A stretch of DNA of 64,000 bases from JAJCYK01 sp965212195 (GTDB taxonomy: Bacteria > Bacteroidota > Bacteroidia > Cytophagales > Cyclobacteriaceae), in assembly GCA_965212195.1 (NCBI GenBank), contig CBDBUW010000013.1:1-64000 (forward strand), given 5' to 3'. Below, in pieces: positions 19,590-29,093 of the stretch. Below the pieces are notes generated by a model. It saw nothing but the letters and a program-made list of their open reading frames with translations. It was not told where the DNA came from and ran no database searches. The first letter of the stretch is position 1. Each line of letters opens with the position of its first letter. The position numbers and the translations under genes were made by a program.

Positions 19590-20693
19590 TTAAACCCATT
19601 GCTTCCCCTTTTCCGAAGAAATTTCCCGAATGGCCAATTCTAAATCATATTGAACCATTTCACGGATTATATTTTGAAGAGTGTATGCTGGCTGCCACTT
19701 GAGTAAACGCCTGGCCTTGGAAGCATCGCCCACTAAGTTATCATCAATATGGTGGTGGTAGTAATCGGGATCGATGGTCACAATAGCCTGTCCAATTGCT
19801 AGATCTACCCGCGGATCCAGGATCTCTGTAACAATACCCTTTTGCTCAGGGCCTTCACCCGTTAAGGTTAATTCAAAGCCAATTTCTTGACAGGTCCTGA
19901 TTAGAAATTCTCCAATACTGGTGCTATGTCCGCTGGCCAATACATAATCCTGTGCCTGATCATGCTGCAGCATTAACCACATGGCTTCTACATAATCCTT
20001 GGCATGGCCCCAGTCCCTTCTCACCTCAAGATTTCCCAGGTGTAGTCGATCTTGTAAACCCAGAGCAATGCGGGTCAATCCTTTGGTAATCTTGCGTGTC
20101 ACGAACTGTTCACCTCTTATCGGACTTTCATGATTGTACATTATGCCATTGCAAATAAACAATCCAAGTTCTCTCCGGTATTTAACGGTATGCTCATAAG
20201 CCTTTAATTTGGCTTGTCCATAGGGGTTTCTGGGGTGGAACGGAGTGTCTTCGCTTTGAGGACCATGGAGTGCATTACCAAAAAGCTCCGAGGTGGAGGC
20301 CTGGAAAACTTTACATCGATCTTGCAGGCCGGCTTCGCAAAGTCCTTCCAAAATGTTCAAAACTCCCCGATCATTGACTTTAAATGTATAGTCGGAGAGG
20401 GCAAAACTGGATTTCACATCACTCATAGCAGCCAGGTTGTATACCTCCTGTGGCTTGATTTCGGAGATGACCTGGAGAATGCTGTGTGAGTCGATCAGAT
20501 CTCCCGTGTGAAGATGTAATCGATCCCGGTAATCGTCCAGTCTTCCCAACAAATAATGTAAACGAAATAGGTCGGGGTTGGAAGATGGCCTTCTTACACC
20601 GTGAACGTGATATCCTTTGTCTAAAAGTAGCTGAGCCAGGTATGCGCCGTCTTGGCCGGTAATTCCCGTAATAAGTGCAGTCTTAGCCATCAT
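19590..20693 (-). CDS. gmd: GDP-mannose 4,6-dehydratase
   Basis: The 367-residue extended SDR enzyme converts GDP-D-mannose to GDP-4-keto-6-deoxy-D-mannose, precursor of GDP-fucose, GDP-rhamnose or GDP-perosamine. The nucleotide motif GITGQDGAYLAQLLL (about 10-24), RRPSSNPDLFRLHYL, QASTSELFGN (Thr134, Ser135, Glu136) and NPYGQAKLKAYE with Tyr158 and Lys162 are all present, as is RRDWGHAKDYVEAMW. Length matches the family. ATG at 20693 overlaps the stop of the upstream barrel gene; a second ATG follows at once. The usual partner (fcl, rmd or per) is not in the window, so the final sugar is unknown. Confidence 0.93.
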   Translation of the reverse strand: MMAKTALITGITGQDGAYLAQLLLDKGYHVHGVRRPSSNPDLFRLHYLLGRLDDYRDRLHLHTGDLIDSHSILQVISEIKPQEVYNLAAMSDVKSSFALSDYTFKVNDRGVLNILEGLCEAGLQDRCKVFQASTSELFGNALHGPQSEDTPFHPRNPYGQAKLKAYEHTVKYRRELGLFICNGIMYNHESPIRGEQFVTRKITKGLTRIALGLQDRLHLGNLEVRRDWGHAKDYVEAMWLMLQHDQAQDYVLASGHSTSIGEFLIRTCQEIGFELTLTGEGPEQKGIVTEILDPRVDLAIGQAIVTIDPDYYHHHIDDNLVGDASKARRLLKWQPAYTLQNIIREMVQYDLELAIREISSEKGKQWV

Positions 20694-21526
20694 CGTTTTC
20701 TTCTAAGGGGCCCCTGTCCGGGTAATTGATAAAACACCTTAACGCCCATGAACATATAACCGTCATTACTATCTGGGTTGCCTCTTTGGCTGCCGGCGGG
20801 AGCTTTTTCCAGGCCGACCTCAGGGCGTCGGTCGGCTAGAGCTGCGGCGATAGGGTCTGTGATGAGTAATGGGTCACGATAGGTCATGCTTGCATCATCA
20901 AGATAGTCCGTGAAACTGAACCGGTAGCTCATTTCCAGGGCTACTTCTATTTGTTCATTAAGCTTAAAGCCTAATCCTGCACCCACGGGTATAACAGCAA
21001 TAAACTTCTGATAGTCGATCCCTTCGGTAAACAACGGCTGTAACTCATACCATACCCCATCCAGTTTTGCTTGTGGATTGAAATAGGTGATACCTACTCC
21101 ACCCATAATATAGGGCTTGAACAGGGACTGGCTTCCCTGGGCGTAAAGGCCATAGGCCGCCATGACAGTTGCTTCCCAATTGTTGGATTTAAAGGATAAA
21201 TTTCTGGTGCGGCGACTGTCTTCCTCCGGAAGATCGCTGTCTGCAGCAGATAGGCGGTAAAAGCTTACCTCAGGTCGGACAAATAACTTTGGCCTTATGG
21301 GAATCGATACTCCTATGGTGAAGTGTGGATTGACATCCCCTAATTTCCGGTCATTACTGAGCTCCCCAAAATATTTGGACAACCCCCCACCTGCGTATAG
21401 GGTCCACTGGCCGGATTTATGATACTGATAGAAGGTCTGACCATTTGCAGGAGTAAACGGCATACCCAACATCAGTAGTATTGAAAATAGGACTATTCCC
21501 AGTGATTGAAACAGCGGCAGATTCAT
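20690..21526 (-). CDS. Outer-membrane beta-barrel protein, DUF6089 family (paralogue)
   Basis: The 278-residue protein has a signal peptide (about 1-29, ending ANGQ), then beta-strand-rich sequence with RNLSFKSNNWEATVM, TYFNPQAKLDGVWYELQPLF, TEGIDYQKFIAVIPVGAGLG and YRFSFTDYLDDASMTY. These align block for block with the 17282-18130 protein, so the two are paralogues. The stop codon overlaps the gmd start (ATGATG/TGA), pointing to coupled translation. Its role is probably structural or an accessory for surface export; no enzymatic motif is seen. Confidence 0.82.
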   Translation of the reverse strand: MNLPLFQSLGIVLFSILLMLGMPFTPANGQTFYQYHKSGQWTLYAGGGLSKYFGELSNDRKLGDVNPHFTIGVSIPIRPKLFVRPEVSFYRLSAADSDLPEEDSRRTRNLSFKSNNWEATVMAAYGLYAQGSQSLFKPYIMGGVGITYFNPQAKLDGVWYELQPLFTEGIDYQKFIAVIPVGAGLGFKLNEQIEVALEMSYRFSFTDYLDDASMTYRDPLLITDPIAAALADRRPEVGLEKAPAGSQRGNPDSNDGYMFMGVKVFYQLPGQGPLRRKR

Positions 21527-21571
21527 TGCTGTAAATTATGTATATTGATAGGCTCAAAACCTAAACTTTCC

Positions 21572-21748
21572 ATGAAAAACAAATTGTTTCCATTAATAAT
21601 ATTGACTCTTCTTTTGTTCGTCGGCGGATGTCATTCCGGTAAGAATGCCTACAAAACCAAAATGACCAAACAATATCATAAGAAAGAAAAAGTTGGTCAC
21701 ACTCCCAAAAAAGGAAATGTTTTCAATCGGTTATTCTCCTCAAACTAG
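21572..21748 (+). CDS. Very small basic lipoprotein
   Basis: This 58-residue product has a lipoprotein signal, MKNKLFPLIILTLLLFVGGC, with Cys20 as the lipid site, followed by a short Lys/His-rich chain ending NVFNRLFSSN. Start is the ATG at 21572; a longer in-frame start at 21506 would place non-signal sequence in front. It is divergent from the barrel gene (21526) and convergent with the PorP/SprF gene. No family is recognised. Similar tiny basic lipoproteins are common near T9SS genes, but a function cannot be given. Confidence 0.65.
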   Translation: MKNKLFPLIILTLLLFVGGCHSGKNAYKTKMTKQYHKKEKVGHTPKKGNVFNRLFSSN

Positions 21749-21777
21749 ACGTTAAAAGTCTTTAGAATGGATAGGGA

Positions 21778-22731
21778 TTATTTAAATATATAGCCCAGAA
21801 CAATTTCATGGCTACCGCTGTGCAGCTTACCGATTTCTTTGATGCCGTAGTCGTATGAATAGCCCAGAGTAAGAGATTCTTGAAGATTCAAGCCCAGTAA
21901 GGCAGAAACGGATTCACCGGTACGTAATGAAACCCCCGCCCACATCATTTGGTTGTAGATAGCCTTGACATTGAGGTCTAATTGCCACTCTGCTGGTTGA
22001 CTGTACTTGAGCAAGGTACTTGGTTGTAATGTCCAAGTGCGATCCAGTCGCAGGTTATAACCTGCGCTTAGATATATATGGTTGACCAACTTTGAGTATT
22101 TATCCTCCAGCATATCATTGAACTGAAATTTGTTCTGCAGTATTTGACGGGCCGAAAGCCCTAAAAAATACCGATCGGCGTGCAGGAAAACCCCAATAGC
22201 TGCATCAGGAATTATTTGTGATTGTTTGCCTGTTCCCAGGGCCTCGTCAAGGTCGTTGGAATTATTAGCCAGCCGAATTTCGTCTGCATCTAAAGTATAC
22301 TGTAGTCCTCCCAAAAAAGCGCCCATGGATAGGTAGGTGCCGGCATCAATTTCCAGGTGGTATGCGTACGAGGCGAAGATCCCGGAGTTGCTGGTTGGTC
22401 CGGTTACATCTCTGAAGACATACCCTCCCACACTGTGATAGCTGCCCAGGTGCGCAGGTTGTCCCCGACCGCTACGCGGACTTCGTTTCTTTATTGTTTT
22501 GACGGAACCCAGGGCGCCGTGCATGCTGAAATAAAACGTTTTGGGTGACCCTTCGAAATTGGTCCATTGGTTGCGGTATCCCAGCATGGCTTGAGTGTTG
22601 ATGGAGGTACCAGTGGCCGCGGGATTCAGAATGTAGGGATTATGCATGTACTGGGTAAACATAGGCATTTGCTGACCCTTGGTCCCTAACGCGGTAATCC
22701 CCATAACCAAAATGAGCAATGCCTTTTTCAT
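21778..22731 (-). CDS. PorP/SprF family T9SS-associated outer-membrane protein
   Basis: The 317-residue protein has a signal peptide (MKKALLILVMGITALGTKGQ) followed directly by the family hallmark MPMFTQYMHNPYILNPAATG, then GYRNQWTNFEGSPKTFYFS and a beta-barrel body ending in SYDYGIKEI...GSHEIVLGYIF. PorP/SprF proteins form barrels that receive and anchor T9SS type B substrates. Start is ATG at 22731; an in-frame ATG at 22779 would overlap the upstream gene. It begins 1 bp after the stop of the SprB-like gene, so both are co-translated, as is typical for adhesin plus SprF-like partner. Confidence 0.92.
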   Translation of the reverse strand: MKKALLILVMGITALGTKGQQMPMFTQYMHNPYILNPAATGTSINTQAMLGYRNQWTNFEGSPKTFYFSMHGALGSVKTIKKRSPRSGRGQPAHLGSYHSVGGYVFRDVTGPTSNSGIFASYAYHLEIDAGTYLSMGAFLGGLQYTLDADEIRLANNSNDLDEALGTGKQSQIIPDAAIGVFLHADRYFLGLSARQILQNKFQFNDMLEDKYSKLVNHIYLSAGYNLRLDRTWTLQPSTLLKYSQPAEWQLDLNVKAIYNQMMWAGVSLRTGESVSALLGLNLQESLTLGYSYDYGIKEIGKLHSGSHEIVLGYIFK

Positions 22732-22732
22732 A

Positions 22733-25700
22733 TCAACGGATAATGGTAACGGTACCCTGTAAGGGGTCCAGCCCTTCATTTAATTTTATTAAGTAATAGT
22801 AGGTGGTGGTGGGCAGTTGTTGCCCTCCCCGGGTGCCATTCCAAGGGTTGCTATAACCGAGGCTGGAAAATACCACCTGACCCCATCGATTAAACACCAA
22901 TATTTCAGCATTGGGATAAAATTGACTAAGCTGGGAAATCTCCCAGGTATCATTACGGCCGTCGCCATTGGGAGTGAATCCATTAGGTACTTCGATTTCA
23001 GGGAATTCACTCTCCATTAGGAGCTCAAAACTGACCTGGCATTGGTTCTGGTCGACCAGTGTAATGGTATATGGCCCGGAGGCCAAATTTTCAAAGCTGG
23101 TTTCAGGGCCCATAGTTTCCCCATTAAGAAAGCTGCTATAAGGAGGGACTCCCCCCTCAATATTTGATAGTTCTATAATCCCGTCGCTTAAGCCGGTATT
23201 GGGTTGTTTAGCAATGGTGGCTTCTGCTTGCAACAATTCCGGCTGGTTCACTGTGATGCTGTCAACCGAAGAGCTGCAACCTGATTGGTCCCTGACGATC
23301 ACCGTGTAGTTACCAGCGGCTAATCCGTTAAAAATAGGGGAGCTTTGAAATGTAGTCCCGTTGTTTATGCTGTATTCCAGAGTACCGCTGCTGCTGGCAG
23401 AAACCTCAACCACTCCATCACTTCCGCCAAAACAGCTTACCGGAGTGGTACTCTGTAAGTTTGCCAAGGGGCCTGTCTGATTGTTTACCTGGATGGAAAT
23501 AGTTAGTGAGCAATTATTGGCATCTAAAACCGTGATATTGTATAGTCCGGAGAACAGATTGGCGAAGCTGGCTCCCGCTTGGTAGGGACCGCCGTCCAAG
23601 GAATACTGAAAGGGGGCAGTTCCACCAATAATGTTGTCGATGGTGATAGACCCGTTACCATCTCCACAAGTGGCATCCACTACGGTATATTCCAGATCCT
23701 GAGGCCCGGGAACATCATTAATCTCGAAATCCTCTATTAAAATACATCCTTTGTCGTCTCTTACATACAATTGATACATCCCCTGTGAAAGGTTGTTGAA
23801 ATTGGTACTAATTTGATAGCTGACACCATCCACTGAATATTGATATGGTGCAGTACCACCTACTACATTACCCACGGTTAGTGACCCTGTGCTGAGGTTG
23901 CAAAGGGAATGAGTCAAGGTAAAATTAACATTGTCAGGCCCATTGGCTGGGACCGTCATGGGTTCAAGATATATGCATCCCAGATTATCGCGAACAAATA
24001 CCACATAATCTCCAAATGCCAGCCCGTTAAAGTTCCCAGAGGGCTGATAATTTATTCCATCCAAACTGAATTCATACGGTAGGTCTCCCCCAAAAACCGA
24101 TGTTACTTGGATGCTGCCATCATTGGAATCGCAGTTGGACTCATTTATCATGTAGGTAATAGCACTCGGTCCCCCGCTGTTGGTCACAATGATGTTTTTA
24201 GAAAGTAAACACCCGTTGTTATCCCTAACAGTTACTACATAACTGCCCGCGGCCCGCCCTCCAAAGCTAAGTCCGGATTGAAAACTACCCCCATCAATAG
24301 CGAACATATTGGGGGCTGTGCCTCCTACTACAGAGGTGATGGTTATAACGCCGTTGTTCGAGCCGCAGCTAGCCTGGCTTACCAAGAAACTAAAATCCAC
24401 CGGGCCTTGAGTGTTGGCGATATTTACAGTAGTTGCTAGAACACATCCGTTCGCATCTTTAACGGAAAGAATATGTGCGCCTCCCGTTAGGTTAACCAGG
24501 GTGGGGGATGCTTGAAAAGGTCCGTTGTCTATTGCATAAGTAAACGGTGCTGCTCCACCGACCACTTGATCTACGGTTAAGGTACCGGTATTATTGTTAC
24601 AAAGCGCTTCAGTGGTGGAATAGCTGACGCTGTTGGGACCGGGAGTATCACTGACCCCAACCACCTCTGAATACTGGCAATTGTTGGCGTCTCTTACGGT
24701 GATATTGTAGGCTCCGGACCTTATACCAGTGAATTGATTGGAAGCCTGAAAGTTGATACCGTCAATGGAATGCTGATAAGGAGTGGTTCCACCCACCACT
24801 AAATCCACCGTTAACGAGCCGTTGGCATCTCCACAGGTAGCTCCGGTAGTGGTCATCTGTAAGTCAATCGGTCCAGGAACATCATTTACAGTTACTTCGG
24901 TGGCCACTAAACACCCCCGGTCATCCCGAGCGGTCACGGTGTATGTTCCAGGAGCTACATTGCTAAAACTTGGACCGGTTTGGAATAATGACCCGTCAAT
25001 AGAAAAGGTGTAGGGTGCAGTTCCACCAATAACACTTTGTATCACTATGGTGCCGTTGGCTTGGCTGCAGCTGGCAGAGGTGGAGTTTGCTTGTACGGAG
25101 CTAGGGGCTTCGGAGGTTACCGTGACGGCCACCGAGTAAATACATCCATTGGCATCTCTTGCCGTTAAGGTGTAATTGCCAGAAGCCAAACCTGCAAAGA
25201 TTAAAGAACTCTGAAAATTAACCCCATCTATGGAATACTGATAGGGACTGGTGCCATTGTCAACACTGACTACGCGAATCTCTCCATCATCATTACTACA
25301 ACCGGCGGTAGTGATACTGTAGGTGATGCCCGTAGGACCTCCGGCATTTGACACTGTGGTGGATGTTTCGTAGCGGCAACCATTATTATCGCGAACACCC
25401 ACAGAGTAACTTCCGGCAGTTAAACCACTAAACGTGTTGCTGGACTGGAAATTTGTGCCATCAGTAGAATATTCATAAGGTGCCGTACCTCCAATAACAT
25501 TATTTACTATTATCGATCCATTGTTGTTGCCGCAAGCGGCGGGAGTGGTGCTGAGTTGCAGATCAGTAGGTCCTGGAACATCAGCAACTAACTCACTGGT
25601 TTTGTTTTTACAGCCGTTGACATCCTGAACGTATATCGACATAAGTACCTGGTAAAAGATTGTTGAAGACAGGGCTGCTCTGATAAGTGATATCATCCAA

Positions 25701-25813
25701 GGAGTAGCTGTAAGGAGAGCTGCCGCCCATTTACCTGGGTCACTCCGATCACGCCATTTGCGAACCCCACAAATGGCAGGGTTAGCATTGGTAATAATAT
25801 TGGTAGGGACCAA
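22733..25813 (-). CDS. SprB-like repeat adhesin with T9SS type B sorting domain (main open part)
   Basis: About 1,026 codons are open. Roughly eleven repeats of about 75 residues follow one pattern: GTAPYxYSxDGxxFQ, then FxGLxxGxYxxxVRDxxGC, as in SprB repeats. The C-terminal PEIEVPNGFTPNGDGRNDTW...EILVFNRWGQVVF...WNGTRGG is the gliding-motility-associated (CHU_C/type B) sorting domain. Such giant surface adhesins are exported by T9SS and used in gliding or attachment. The first about 60 codons (25640-25800) are out of frame relative to the repeat pattern and are described in the next entry. The PorP/SprF gene follows after 1 bp. Confidence 0.88.
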   Translation of the reverse strand: MVPTNIITNANPAICGVRKWRDRSDPGKWAAALLTATPWMISLIRAALSSTIFYQVLMSIYVQDVNGCKNKTSELVADVPGPTDLQLSTTPAACGNNNGSIIVNNVIGGTAPYEYSTDGTNFQSSNTFSGLTAGSYSVGVRDNNGCRYETSTTVSNAGGPTGITYSITTAGCSNDDGEIRVVSVDNGTSPYQYSIDGVNFQSSLIFAGLASGNYTLTARDANGCIYSVAVTVTSEAPSSVQANSTSASCSQANGTIVIQSVIGGTAPYTFSIDGSLFQTGPSFSNVAPGTYTVTARDDRGCLVATEVTVNDVPGPIDLQMTTTGATCGDANGSLTVDLVVGGTTPYQHSIDGINFQASNQFTGIRSGAYNITVRDANNCQYSEVVGVSDTPGPNSVSYSTTEALCNNNTGTLTVDQVVGGAAPFTYAIDNGPFQASPTLVNLTGGAHILSVKDANGCVLATTVNIANTQGPVDFSFLVSQASCGSNNGVITITSVVGGTAPNMFAIDGGSFQSGLSFGGRAAGSYVVTVRDNNGCLLSKNIIVTNSGGPSAITYMINESNCDSNDGSIQVTSVFGGDLPYEFSLDGINYQPSGNFNGLAFGDYVVFVRDNLGCIYLEPMTVPANGPDNVNFTLTHSLCNLSTGSLTVGNVVGGTAPYQYSVDGVSYQISTNFNNLSQGMYQLYVRDDKGCILIEDFEINDVPGPQDLEYTVVDATCGDGNGSITIDNIIGGTAPFQYSLDGGPYQAGASFANLFSGLYNITVLDANNCSLTISIQVNNQTGPLANLQSTTPVSCFGGSDGVVEVSASSSGTLEYSINNGTTFQSSPIFNGLAAGNYTVIVRDQSGCSSSVDSITVNQPELLQAEATIAKQPNTGLSDGIIELSNIEGGVPPYSSFLNGETMGPETSFENLASGPYTITLVDQNQCQVSFELLMESEFPEIEVPNGFTPNGDGRNDTWEISQLSQFYPNAEILVFNRWGQVVFSSLGYSNPWNGTRGGQQLPTTTYYYLIKLNEGLDPLQGTVTIIR

Positions 25814-26470
25814 TAGCCGGCATTATACTGATCTTGGCTACTTCCTTCTGTCCGGTAATGTTGTCTGTTACTTCTACCGAATAATCACCGGCAGGCTTGG
25901 TAACGGTGGATGAGGTCTCACCAGTATCCCAAAGATAGCCGTAATCCCCGCTACCTCCAGTGACCTGAGCTTCCAACAAACTGCTAGCCCCATCGCATAA
26001 CACGGAAGGACCTGCAATTGCCAGCCTGCAATGATCCAATGGCGTAAATGGCGAATTGGTTGTCGGCCTTACCAGGCATGCACAGGGAAAGGGTGTAGGG
26101 ACCTGGGCCACTTAGAAAAGCGGTGTCGGCCACCGCAATATCAGGTCCGCAGTCCACATTGTAAAAAGCATTGCCACCCGGTTGTGGGCCTGCGGTGATG
26201 TCCAGAACCAATCCAACGGACTGGGCATCCAGATAAACCTCAAATTCTACGCAGTTTTCATTGCCGGGTCCTCCGCAGCACGCATCCTTCCCGGCTAACA
26301 CTAGGTGTGTTAAAGATACCGGTTGGTTGACCCCTTAAATCCACGTTGAAAAACGGGGTACTGGCCTCACAAAGACCAGATTGAGCCCATGTGACTGTGG
26401 GCGTAAGCCATAGACATAACAATATCGGCAGCACCATGCCAGCGGCTGCTATCTTGGAAATGTTACTCAA
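25629..26470 (-). pseudogene. Frameshifted N-terminus of the SprB-like adhesin
   Basis: Reading from 26470, the signal peptide (MVLPILLCLWLTPTVTWAQS) and PFFNVDLRGQPTGIF are in one frame. They continue in a second frame from about 26295 (VLAGKDACCGGPGNENCVEF...DCGPDIAVADTAF), in a third from about 26040 (AIAGPSVLCDGASS...YLWDTGETSSTVT), then change again near 25795, 25765, 25725 and 25655. The composite runs into the repeat ORF with no true stop and normal repeat sequence (FANGVIGVTQVNG, then GSSPYSYSLDDITYQSS). Several shifts are one extra G in a G-run, so assembly or sequencing error is at least as likely as real decay. Confidence 0.72.
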
Positions 26471-27518
26471 TTGGGTTTTAATTGATCCGTACCAGGAGCA
26501 AATATGCCTTAAAAAGGGGTAGTATAATATCTCATTTATGGGTGATTATGAGGTAAGTGCTTTTTGTGGTAAAGTTTGCCATTTCCGAGTTGGAGATCCA
26601 TAGGATTGGCGCTACTAAAGGGCTTTATAAACCCCAGAAGGCATTTTTTGGTAGCGGGGAGGTGGTTTGTTAGTATTTCAATTATTGAATAAAGGTGTAA
26701 GCTTATAAGCACTTTGTTTAAGGCTTTTAAAACCACTGTTAAGCTTTGAGTTTGGCACTACATTGCTTGCAGGAAATCACCGTTTCAAGGGGGTTGTTAT
26801 GGGCTAATTTTCCGTATTACCGGTAAAAAGACCGCTTTTTGACCGTCAGCGAAAACTTTTCAAGAACTTCTATATCCGTAAAACCAGTGTAAATACTTTA
26901 GCAGTAAAAACCATTTATCAAACTAAAAGACGGCCGTCTTCTAGTGGCTTGGCCCTGTGCCATGAATACATACAAACCTATGAAGGGGAAATGACCGTGA
27001 CCAGTCCCCTAACAAAGGCAGTACCTTTAGCTTTACCATACCTTTTTAAAATCCAGACTGCGTACCAGGGTAACCATAGGGATGGGAATGCGCTGTGACC
27101 TGGCGATGTACCGATGTAACGAAGGCCTTATAGATTTTTCCAAGCAAGTTCCAAATTCTGATACCGTGCAGGCATATATTGGAAGAAAAGCTATAGATCA
27201 GATCTGCGTGAAAAGCCTTGAGAGCTCGCCCGAGCATTATGGAGAAGGGGAGGGGAGGGGCGGGGGGACCCCCACCTTAGTACTATTATTAATTTTAAGT
27301 AATACTAGTTGGTACTTCCTGGACCATTTATAAAGCCAAGTGCCCTTATAAAATTGGACCAATTTCATTCCTGGGGATCACTTACTTATATTGTAAGTTC
27401 CAAATAAGATCAAGTAAAAATACTATTGCCGTATTACCACCGGGTTCTTCTGACCCTGTCATATAAATAAATCGGCAAAAACCCATAAATTGATATCCGG
27501 TCAAATTATCTCGGCATT
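26471..27518. other. 1-kb intergenic stretch without an intact gene
   Basis: No credible ORF is seen on either strand. It holds the presumed promoter of the SprB-like gene (- strand) and, at 27243-27275, a G-tract (four runs of 4-6 G) ending in GGGGGACCCCC. A loosely similar block lies at 61310-61460. Short open frames here have no family features. It falls inside the frameshift-rich segment, so a degraded or mis-assembled gene cannot be excluded. Confidence 0.45.
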
Positions 27519-29053
27519 ATGAAAACGTGTGCTGGTACTCAACTATGCTTTATTCTTCAACAACCATGCTTTACAGCCAAAGCAATTTTGTAGGGGTATT
27601 TCAATTTAACCAAGACATCGGCAATCCAAAAAACGCAGGGTCGGCCTATTTCGATGAAACTACCCAAACCTATACCTTAAAAGGAGGAGGCTACAATATT
27701 TGGTTTGATCGGGATGAATTCCGCTACCTGTACAACAAAATAAGTGGTGACTTTATGCTAACCGCAAATTTTGCTTTTCAAGGGCCAGGGCACTGACCCC
27801 CACCGCAAGATAGGCTGGATGATCAGAGAGTCCGTAGGATGAGCAGGCGGCCCATTTCAGTGCTACCTTACATGGAGATGGATTAACGGTGGGACAATGG
27901 CGGGGGTTGCGGGGCGCCTTTATGAGGGACCCTGAAGACCAAATATTTCAGCCCCAAGCAATTTCTATGGTATTCTACAACTGGAGCGTCAAGGTAAGAA
28001 GCTCATTATGAGAGCCGCGCATTGGGGCGAACCCTTGCAAAAGATCGGATCGTATTATAATGGAGCATCTGCCGGATACGGTTCTAGCCGGTTTATTTAT
28101 TGTGCTCATCAGGAAAATGTGCTGGAAGAGGCTCAAATTTGGAATGTCCGTATCGATAGGCCGGTACCTGATGATTATAACCCTAGAGCAGCAGGGCTGG
28201 TTGGGATGCCGCTTGGAGACGATCAATGTTTTTGACGGAAAAAGGAAAGTTATTTTTGAAAAGGACGACCGCTTTGAGGCCCCCAACTGGATGCCCGATG
28301 GTAAGAAACTCCTTTTCAATATGGAGGGATCTCTCTATAAAATACCGGTGGACGGTGGGGCATTGGAAAAACTCAATACCGGCTTTGCAGACAGAAATAA
28401 CAATGATCACGGCATCTCCTTCAACGGTAAATTGCTGGCTATTAGTCATCATCGTGAAGGGTTGCCAGGCGGTGGTTCCACCGTATATGTGCTACCAATA
28501 GAGGGAGGTACGCCCAAACAGGTCACCGAACACACACCGTCCTATTGGCATGGATGGGCGCCGAATAACAAAGAGGTAGTATATGTGGCGCAGCGAGAGG
28601 GTAGCCCATCGTACGACATCTATAAGAACTCCATCCATGGAGGCCAGGAAGTGAAGTTGACTTCAAATCAAACGCTGGGAGCATGCAGATGGATGCGAAT
28701 ATTCACCTGACGGCAAATACATCTATTATAACGGAAGCGCCTCCGGCACCATGCAGATCTGGCGCATGAAACCAGATGGGTCCGGAAAAGAACAGCTAAC
28801 TTTTGATGCCGGTAATGATTGGTTTCCCCATATTTCACCGGACGGCAAATGGGTGGTGTATATTAGTTTTCCGGCAGATATACCGGTTAACGCTCATCCA
28901 TCTTATCGGCGAGTGGTGCTGAAATTAATGCCTGCAGATGGAGGACCGGCAAGAGTGATCGCTTATTTATATGGGGGACAAGGAAGCATAAACGTCCCAT
29001 CATGGTCGCCGGATAGTAAGCATGTGGCATTTGTCAGTAATTCAGGTAAATAG
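27519..29053 (+). pseudogene. TolB-like beta-propeller protein, broken by many frameshifts
   Basis: The segments join into one protein of about 500 residues: SNFVGVFQFNQDIGNP, TYTLKGGGYNIWFDRDEF, GTDPHRKIGWMIRES, AAHFSATLHGDG, LQLERQGKKLIMRAAHWGEP, VLEEAQIWNVRIDRPVPDD, CRLETINVFDGKRKVI, then WD40-like (PD40) blades EAPNWMPDGKKLLFN, SYWHGWAPNNKEVVYVA, CEYSPDGKYIYYNG, PHISPDGKWVVYI and VPSWSPDSKHVAFVSNSGK. Frame changes occur near 27525, 27793, 27838, 27955, 28058, 28100, 28200 and 28692. Relatives are secreted TolB/biopolymer-transport-like proteins with an N-terminal concanavalin-like domain. Many shifts are one base in a short homopolymer, so it may be intact in the organism. The AGE-family gene follows 40 bp downstream. 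Confidence 0.75.
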
Positions 29054-29093
29054 AAAGAATCAATTCCACAGCAGCCGACCGTATTGTCATGTC

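Noticed and set aside
22733..25650. Possible CRISPR or tandem DNA repeat in the adhesin gene
   Set aside because: Repeats are about 75 codons long and diverged at DNA level; they are protein repeats of SprB type.
27082..27333. 83-codon + frame in the long intergenic gap
   Set aside because: It depends on a G-tract of unsure quality and has no protein features.
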